This document shows positions 1 through 4,539 of a DNA stretch of 5,881 nt, in pieces; position 1 is the first letter of the stretch, and every line of letters begins with the position of its first letter. The stretch is taken from assembly GCA_963579905.1 (NCBI GenBank), contig CAUZIZ010000246.1, positions 1 to 5,881 on the forward strand. Direction: 5' to 3'. This DNA is from CAUZIZ01 sp963579905 (GTDB lineage Bacteria > Acidobacteriota > UBA6911 > RPQK01 > JAJDTT01). The position numbers and the translations under genes were made by a program. The notes beneath the pieces are model-generated. The model did no database searches. It had not been told where the DNA came from and saw only the letters and a program-made list of their open reading frames with translations.

Positions 1-54
1 AAAGACCAGGCGGGCAACGTGGCAGTGCACGGCAACAAAACGCCTACGCCGGAG

Positions 55-110
55 AAGGGCGCTGGACGTCGTGCGGGAGCTTTCGCCGTTTAGCGCTTTT
101 CCTTTTTTTC
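55..110 (+). terminator. Intrinsic terminator-like hairpin of an upstream gene
   Basis: Bases 59-68 pair with 87-96 to give a 10-bp stem containing two G-U pairs. The stem can extend outward through 55-58 with 97-100, and an inner 3-bp stem (73-75 with 84-86) caps it. A T-rich tract (TTTTCCTTTTTTT, 97-109) follows directly. Stem plus T-tract on the + strand is the layout of a Rho-independent terminator, so it probably ends a gene lying left of the window. The T-run is interrupted by CC and the loop is irregular, so the call is moderate. It would insulate the methyltransferase operon from read-through. Confidence 0.5.
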
Positions 111-247
111 AAGGGATTGCGAGACGCTCTTAGGAAGTCGGAAGAAGTAAGATGGAGTAAAGGCCAGCTTGTAAAATCCAAAACAAGCAGCAGGTTCTCG
201 CAACCTACGGTCGTTCGACGGCTAGGGCTTCAGTCGCACCCTAGTTC

Positions 248-277
248 TTGACGAAGCTGTTTGGTATCCTCGATCTT
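248..277 (+). promoter_or_regulatory. Weak sigma-70-like promoter candidate for the methyltransferase operon
   Basis: TTGACG at 248-253 is a good -35 match. With an 18-base spacer the -10 would be GATCTT (272-277), which matches TATAAT at only three positions. A better-looking TATCCT (265-270) is too close, at 11 bases. Transcription from here would start around 285 and place the 293-317 hairpin at the very front of the leader. This is a pattern guess only. Confidence 0.2.
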
Positions 278-292
278 CGAAAGCGCGTCTTT

Positions 293-317
293 AGGAGGCA
301 TCGACGCCGTGCCTCCT
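293..317 (+). promoter_or_regulatory. Perfect 8-bp hairpin containing AGGAGG upstream of the methyltransferase
   Basis: AGGAGGCA (293-300) and TGCCTCCT (310-317) are exact reverse complements around a 9-base loop. The left arm holds a consensus Shine-Dalgarno AGGAGG. It lies 38 bases before the methyltransferase ATG (337), too far to serve that start directly, and the bases just before 337 contain no good Shine-Dalgarno. The element could be an RNA hairpin controlling translation of the operon or a DNA dyad bound by a repressor. It lacks an immediately adjacent T-run, so it is not a standard terminator. The dyad is seen directly; any role is inference. Confidence 0.45.
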
Positions 318-336
318 TGCTACCAATTTTGTGACT

Positions 337-1191
337 ATGCCACTTTCCGAAACACACTCCTACCTGCGCTGGGCTGGGGGCAAGCGTCGGCTCATCTGGC
401 GACTTCGGAATTTCCTGCCCAACGACGTACAAGACCGGACCTACCATGAGCCTTTCCTCGGGGCCGGCTCGATGTTTCTGGCTGTACGCCCTCAGAAGGC
501 TTACCTATCAGATCTCAATGCCGATCTTATCTTTTCTTTTCGAGCTGTCTGCCAGAACCCGGAGTTGGTTTCAAGGCATCTCCGTGAACACGGACGGAAG
601 GATAGTGAGTCCTACTACTATTACATTCGCGACAGTTACAACAACGCTCGCCATTACTCGATCGCCCAGGGCGCACGCTTCATCTACTTGAATCGAACGT
701 GCTTCAACGGGGTTTTTCGCGTCAGCAAGGAAGGAAGGTTTAATGTCCCGCACGGCAAGCGAGACAATACCCTATTGCCCACCCTCAGCCATTTACGTTA
801 TGTCAGTACAGCTCTCAGAACGACATGCCTGACTGTACAGTCTTTTGAGAAGGCCTTATCGCAAGTCAATAAAGGAGACTTCGTCTATCTCGACCCACCA
901 TATCCACCTCTTAACGGAACTTCTTTCTTCCGCCATTACACGCCGGATCGCTTTGCCCCCGAAGACCAGGAACGACTTGCAAGCGACGTATGTAGCTTGA
1001 CCTCTCGTGGTGCCTTAGTGATGCTATCCAACGCTGATATCCCTTGGATACGAGAGCTATACTCCGACTCCAACTTCAGCCTCCATCCCTTCTCTGCTAT
1101 ACGCTCGGTTACCAGCAAAAAGAAGAAGCACACAGTGCGTGAGTTGGTCATAACGAACTACCAGTGCTTCTCAAGGCGATCGGTACCATGA
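337..1191 (+). CDS. Dam-family DNA adenine-N6 methyltransferase (D12 class)
   Basis: This 284-residue cytoplasmic enzyme should transfer a methyl group from S-adenosylmethionine to the N6 of adenine in a short DNA site. Visible motifs, in Dam order: YLRWAGGKRR (residues 9-18); EPFLGAGSMF (38-47), the SAM-binding loop; the Dam-like target-recognition stretch NRTCFNGVFRVS followed by FNVPHGK; the catalytic DPPY (186-189) in GDFVYLDPPYPP; and a late SNADIPWIRELY block. Length is normal for Dam (about 270-280 residues) and no key motif is missing. I chose ATG 337; GTG 331 is in frame and cannot be excluded, and an in-frame stop at 292-294 limits extension. Its stop overlaps the next gene's ATG (ATGA, 1188-1191), so the two are translationally coupled. 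The resemblance is to GATC-type enzymes, but the target site cannot be read from sequence. It probably protects self DNA in a defence system rather than acting as the housekeeping Dam. Confidence 0.93.
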   Translation: MPLSETHSYLRWAGGKRRLIWRLRNFLPNDVQDRTYHEPFLGAGSMFLAVRPQKAYLSDLNADLIFSFRAVCQNPELVSRHLREHGRKDSESYYYYIRDSYNNARHYSIAQGARFIYLNRTCFNGVFRVSKEGRFNVPHGKRDNTLLPTLSHLRYVSTALRTTCLTVQSFEKALSQVNKGDFVYLDPPYPPLNGTSFFRHYTPDRFAPEDQERLASDVCSLTSRGALVMLSNADIPWIRELYSDSNFSLHPFSAIRSVTSKKKKHTVRELVITNYQCFSRRSVP

Positions 1192-3488
1192 TTGAAAACG
1201 TACTTCCACGACACCAGCTGCTCAGCTTTGCTCGCCTCCAAGCCCGAGCGGATTTTCGAAAAACTGTTAGACAAAGTGAGCTGGAGTCAGCCTTGAAGGA
1301 GGGGTGGCAGGTACGCAGAAAGAACAAGAACTCTCTTGCGTTGACCCGTGACAAGCCAAAACACGCCCTGCTTGAGTCGCGGGTCTGGACCCTGCTCTAC
1401 CGGATGGGATTCGATTATCTGTCGGGTGACCGGGGGGGCCAGGTTGAGATTTCCCCCGGTGACCCCAAATCCCCAAAGCAGCAGGTGGATGTGGTGGCTC
1501 TCGACCAAGAAATCGCTCTGTCCATCGAGTGCAAGTCTTTTCGTGGGCCAAGGAAGGATCCTGATTTTGCAGAAAAACTTTCCAAACATGCGAGCATCCG
1601 CAAAGAGTTCGCTGATTCGGTTAAGAAGCAGTTCCCGTCAGATTCCAAACGACTGGTGGGGAGCATCCTCTTCACATGGGACATCAGACCCACAGAAAAC
1701 GACCTCAAACGGGCCGAACAACAAAAGGTCCGTGTCTTCAATGAAAAAGACCTGGAATACTTTGAAGTATTAGTTAAGCACGTCGGTCCCGCTGCACGTT
1801 ACCAGCTACTTAGTGAGGTCTTTCGTGGTCGGAGGATCCACGGGCTGGAGATCGTGGTACCAGCCCTCCTAACACGGATGGGTGGGTTCACCTGCTATTC
1901 CTTCGCTATAAGGCCTGAGTATCTTCTTAAGATCGCTTATGTCGCACATCGCGCACAGGGGAAGCCTATCGATCTGGATGCCTACCAACGAATGATTTCA
2001 CGAAGTCGGCTGAAAAAGATCGGCGAGTACATCACTGGCGATGGAATCTTTCCTACCAACATCGTGATAAACGTAGAGAAAGAAGAATATTTGCAGTTTG
2101 ATAGGGGGCGCCAAGAAGGCGACGGAGCCGGAGGTACCTTTGGATGGCTGACGCTCACGCCCGCTTATGGCTCCGCCTGGATTATAGACGGCCAACACCG
2201 ACTCTATGCATATTCGGGACATTCTCGCTCTGAAACAAGTTACTTAAATGTTCTTGCATTTGGGGCCCTTGAGCCTACCGTTCAGACTCAACTGTTCGTA
2301 GACATCAATAGCGAGCAGCGTCGTGTTAAGCGCAGTCTTTTGGTGGAGCTTGATTCGACCCTCAAGTGGGGATCAGACGACGAGAGCCAGCGCATACATG
2401 CGATTGTTTCTAAGGCAAGTATGTGCCTCGATGACGAGTCCGAAAGCCCTCTTAAAGAGCGCATACTCTTAGCAGATGTAAGACGAACCAAGAAGAGATG
2501 CGTATCTTTGACTGCGGTTGCATCTGCCTTGAGCAAGCCAGGGTTCTTTGTCGTTAGCCGCAAACGTGGCTTTACACAGCATGGGCCGTTCTGGCGGGAT
2601 GACCCAACCAGTTCTCTCAGGCGGACGGTTAAGGTTTTGATTTCTTGGCTCGGCACAATAGCGGAAAATGCGAGCGATTGGTGGGACCTCGGACTAGAAG
2701 AAGGGGGAGGGCTCGCTACTAACGATGGCGTGACTGTCTGCATCAATGTTTTGCGAAGCGTCCTAGAACACCTCGGTCCAGCTGAGAAACTGGGAATTCT
2801 GGAGGACTCCGATCTTATTGCGCGACTAAATCCCTACGCAACTAAGCTGGGACACTCTCTTGGTAGGATGTCGCTGGACGAACGTGTGCACTTTCGAGGT
2901 CTCCGGGGTGTTGAGGGCCAGACTACCGGCACGCGGATATGTCAGGAATTAATTCGCAAAGATTTCTCAAACTTCTCACCCGAGGGCCTCGAAGATTGGA
3001 TGGAACGAAAGAAGCATAACACCAACGACCAGGCCAGGAAACTCATCGATAACATCGAAAAAACGCTTCAGGAAGAGATCCTGAAGGTACTGAAAGAGGA
3101 GTATGACGCGGACGAAACAGCTTGGTGGTTTGAGGGAGTGCCTACCAATGTTCGAAAGAAGGTGGATGATCGCATAAACGAGGCTGGAGGGGGTCAGCGA
3201 GAGGAGAATTTCGATTTCATTCACTACGAAGCGATTCTGAAAAAGAACTGGGACGTCTTTAAAATGACCTTTGCCTTCGGCGGAGGTATTCCTGGAAAAG
3301 ATAGAGGTATTCCTGGAAAAGATAAAGGAACTGCTTGGTTACGGGGAATTGCTACAATGAGAAACTCAGTCTCGCACGCCTCTCGCCGCGACTACGTGTC
3401 ATTCGAGGATCTGGCCAAGCTCGAGATTTACAACGAGTGGCTTGAGGGACGGGTTACCTCCGTCGGCCTCAACGATCGGGAGGTCTGA
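1188..3488 (+). CDS. Three-part DGQHR protein: PD-(D/E)xK nuclease-like, DndB-like core, HEPN-like C-terminus
   Basis: I recognise the DGQHR family but no named gene. The 766-residue protein is roughly twice the length of a plain DndB. Residues about 55-190 look like a restriction-endonuclease fold: helix glutamate E63 in LLESRVWTLLYRMGF, then D101 in QVDVVALD and E114-C-K116 in LSIECKS, matching the D...ExK metal site. Residues about 200-560 match DGQHR/DndB proteins: YQRMISRSRLKKI (266-278), PTNIVIN (289-295), DGQHRLYAYSG (from 334) and FVDINSEQRR (370-379). The tail (about 640-766) reads like a Swt1-type HEPN domain, with NWDVF, AWLRGIATM, then R725-N726-S-V-S-H730, the RX4H motif of HEPN ribonucleases. 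A 7-residue duplication (700-713) sits between. I chose ATG 1188 because it forms ATGA with the methyltransferase stop and has AAGG 11 bases upstream; GTG 1164 would add 8 residues. Likely the effector paired with the methyltransferase. The DGQHR call is firm, nuclease good, HEPN fair. Confidence 0.88.
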   Translation: MIENVLPRHQLLSFARLQARADFRKTVRQSELESALKEGWQVRRKNKNSLALTRDKPKHALLESRVWTLLYRMGFDYLSGDRGGQVEISPGDPKSPKQQVDVVALDQEIALSIECKSFRGPRKDPDFAEKLSKHASIRKEFADSVKKQFPSDSKRLVGSILFTWDIRPTENDLKRAEQQKVRVFNEKDLEYFEVLVKHVGPAARYQLLSEVFRGRRIHGLEIVVPALLTRMGGFTCYSFAIRPEYLLKIAYVAHRAQGKPIDLDAYQRMISRSRLKKIGEYITGDGIFPTNIVINVEKEEYLQFDRGRQEGDGAGGTFGWLTLTPAYGSAWIIDGQHRLYAYSGHSRSETSYLNVLAFGALEPTVQTQLFVDINSEQRRVKRSLLVELDSTLKWGSDDESQRIHAIVSKASMCLDDESESPLKERILLADVRRTKKRCVSLTAVASALSKPGFFVVSRKRGFTQHGPFWRDDPTSSLRRTVKVLISWLGTIAENASDWWDLGLEEGGGLATNDGVTVCINVLRSVLEHLGPAEKLGILEDSDLIARLNPYATKLGHSLGRMSLDERVHFRGLRGVEGQTTGTRICQELIRKDFSNFSPEGLEDWMERKKHNTNDQARKLIDNIEKTLQEEILKVLKEEYDADETAWWFEGVPTNVRKKVDDRINEAGGGQREENFDFIHYEAILKKNWDVFKMTFAFGGGIPGKDRGIPGKDKGTAWLRGIATMRNSVSHASRRDYVSFEDLAKLEIYNEWLEGRVTSVGLNDREV
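3283..3324 (+). repeat. Perfect 21-bp tandem duplication in the DGQHR gene
   Basis: Bases 3283-3303 and 3304-3324 are identical 21-mers. The period is a multiple of three, so the frame is kept and the protein reads GIPGKDR then GIPGKDK (residues 700-713). The copy sits in a Gly-rich stretch just ahead of the RNxxxH motif, probably a loop between two helices of the C-terminal domain. Two exact copies point to a recent slippage or duplication event. Confidence 0.95.
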
Positions 3489-3645
3489 CGGTCCTGGAAC
3501 CCCACCGGTCGGACACAATCATTGGGCGATCGGTCACATACCTTGAACCGGTTAGCCTACCCTCATCGTTACCACGGAACTTCCTGAACAAGTCTAAGCG
3601 AAGCATCTGTCTAGTTCTCGCAAACCTAGTCAGGACGACCGCTGC

Positions 3646-3927
3646 TCAGGGCCGATGATCCTGAACCTTGGCGTAAGCTGCAACAGCTCTGATTGCCTCC
3701 TGTGTGGCACGATCGGCACAGGCGATCGACAGAGCTGCCTCTACACCGGAGGCATCTCGGAAGACCCGGTACATAAGAGCGTGGGCAAAAGACTGAGTGG
3801 CGGCACGTATTCCCGAGAAATCCAGTACTACCAATCCGTCCTGATTCAATGCGGGAATGATCGTTTCTTCGCGCACATGGTCAGCAGCTTCGACGTCTTC
3901 CTCAAACGGCAGGGCTACGACTGGCAA
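3646..3927 (-). CDS. STAS-like (DUF4325) domain protein
   Basis: The 93-residue product matches the STAS-like DUF4325 family: an acidic and charged N-terminus with VREETIIPAL, then LVVLDFSGIRAATQSFAHALM (about residues 32-52), the family's VVLDFSG...T.SFA core, then a second half ending IRAVAAYAKVQDHRP. Such domains are small cytoplasmic modules seen next to ATP-binding or signalling proteins and sometimes in defence islands; their biochemical role is poorly known. The only usable start is TTG (3925-3927), with AAGGG nine bases upstream on the minus strand; an in-frame stop at 3940-3942 rules out a longer protein. It converges on the DGQHR gene across 157 bases. The aminotransferase scrap lies directly upstream of its start, so any original upstream partner gene may have been lost. 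Expression is uncertain. Confidence 0.72.
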   Translation of the reverse strand: MPVVALPFEEDVEAADHVREETIIPALNQDGLVVLDFSGIRAATQSFAHALMYRVFRDASGVEAALSIACADRATQEAIRAVAAYAKVQDHRP

Positions 3928-3944
3928 TCCTGACCGCCCTTAAC

Positions 3945-4219
3945 GGTAAGGGGCCCAACGCCCGTCAGTCCTTGCCCGACCAGACCTTCCTCGACGCGCT
4001 GCGCCGCATCGCATCCGAACTGGACATCGTTCTCGTTTTCGACGAGATCGTCAGCTTCCGCGCCGGTTCCTCCGGCACCCAGGGCGTCTACGGCATCGCA
4101 CCTGACCTGACCTGTCTCGCCAAAGTGGTCGCGGGGGCACTCCGGGCGGTCTGTTCGGCGGCAGGTCCGACATCATGTCTCTCTACGACCCGACGACCGG
4201 AACCCCGGCAATTCACGAA
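3945..4219 (+). pseudogene. Class III aminotransferase remnant (glutamate-1-semialdehyde aminotransferase-like)
   Basis: About 90 residues from the middle of a PLP-dependent class III aminotransferase remain, out of a usual 400-plus. LPDQTFLDALRRIASELDIVLVFDEIVSF contains the aspartate that pairs with the PLP ring nitrogen (VFDE), and GVYGIAPDLTCLAKVVAGG contains the Schiff-base lysine position (LAK). The frame then breaks in a G-run at 4133-4137: one missing base shifts the rest, GTPGGLFGGRSDIMSLYDPTTG, into the next frame. Similarity fades near 4219, before the expected GGTF block, and there is no N-terminal half. Sampled 3961-4200 is about 66% GC, against about 48% in four sampled lines of the DGQHR gene, which fits an outside origin. 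It is not functional. The single-base gap could be a sequencing error, but both ends are missing anyway. Confidence 0.75.
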
Positions 4220-4539
4220 CATCATCGGCCGGAATCTCGACAGTCACCCCGAGGATAGCTTCCTTCGGGCAGCTGAAACAGCGGTTGGTGATTGACGTGA
4301 TCCTCAGGGCCATCGATCTCACCGGTGACCTTTCCAAGCAACCCCACGTGAAGGGCTCTGTTGCCCATCTCCTAACGGTGTTGGCGGTGTTTTCCCACCT
4401 GATCGCCCCCACCCCATCGGCCTCCTGGAAAGGCCTTCCGGAGATCTCTATCCCCCAGCAACACGAATATCTGGACTTTTCGCGAATTGTTCCGTTTCGG
4501 CTGTATGCAGAGGTGCTGGCCCCATTGGAGCAAGAAATT
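4220..4539. other. 320-base stretch without a recognisable gene
   Basis: Open frames cross this stretch on both strands, but none resembles a family I know and none has a convincing start with a ribosome-binding site. The + frame from 4285 runs on antisense to the repeat-protein gene and so is probably a shadow. A short hairpin (CTCC/GGAG and GGAA/TTCC with one bulged base, 4422-4443) lies about 100 bases past the stop of the repeat-protein gene but has no T-tract, so I do not call it a terminator. This looks like decayed or junction DNA. Confidence 0.4.

Larger units (their letters stand above)
111..330. other. Left intergenic region, no recognisable gene
   Basis: No reading frame here on either strand resembles a known family. 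The frame starting at base 3 stays open from the window edge to about 250, but it has no good start codon and its product is rich in Arg and Ser, as expected of a chance frame. The useful content is the promoter-like pair near 248-277 and the hairpin at 293-317. I see no tRNA, CRISPR repeat or insertion-sequence end. Confidence 0.5.

Noticed and set aside
1..93. Possible C-terminal end of a gene in frame 1 (stop TAG at 91-93)
   Set aside because: Only 30 codons are visible, they match no family, the stop lies inside the terminator-like stem, and the other two frames are also open here.
309..449. Short ORF beginning GTG 309, well spaced from AGGAGG 293-298, overlapping the methyltransferase start
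   Set aside because: It is out of frame with the methyltransferase, resembles nothing, and runs across the conserved methyltransferase N-terminus, so it is probably a chance frame. A leader peptide role cannot be tested here.
2288..2746. 152-codon minus-strand ORF
   Set aside because: It lies fully inside the DGQHR gene, has a Ser/Arg/Leu-rich shadow-like composition and no family resemblance.
3489..3645. Possible terminator between the convergent genes
   Set aside because: Only weak dyads (GACGGT/ACCGGTC, AACCGGTT) are present and none is followed by a T-run on either strand.
4173..4412. Minus-strand ORF of 79 codons
   Set aside because: It overlaps the aminotransferase remnant antisense and has no recognisable motif.
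4422..4443. Hairpin downstream of the repeat-protein gene
   Set aside because: The stem has a bulge and no T-tract follows on the minus strand, so it is not supported as an intrinsic terminator.
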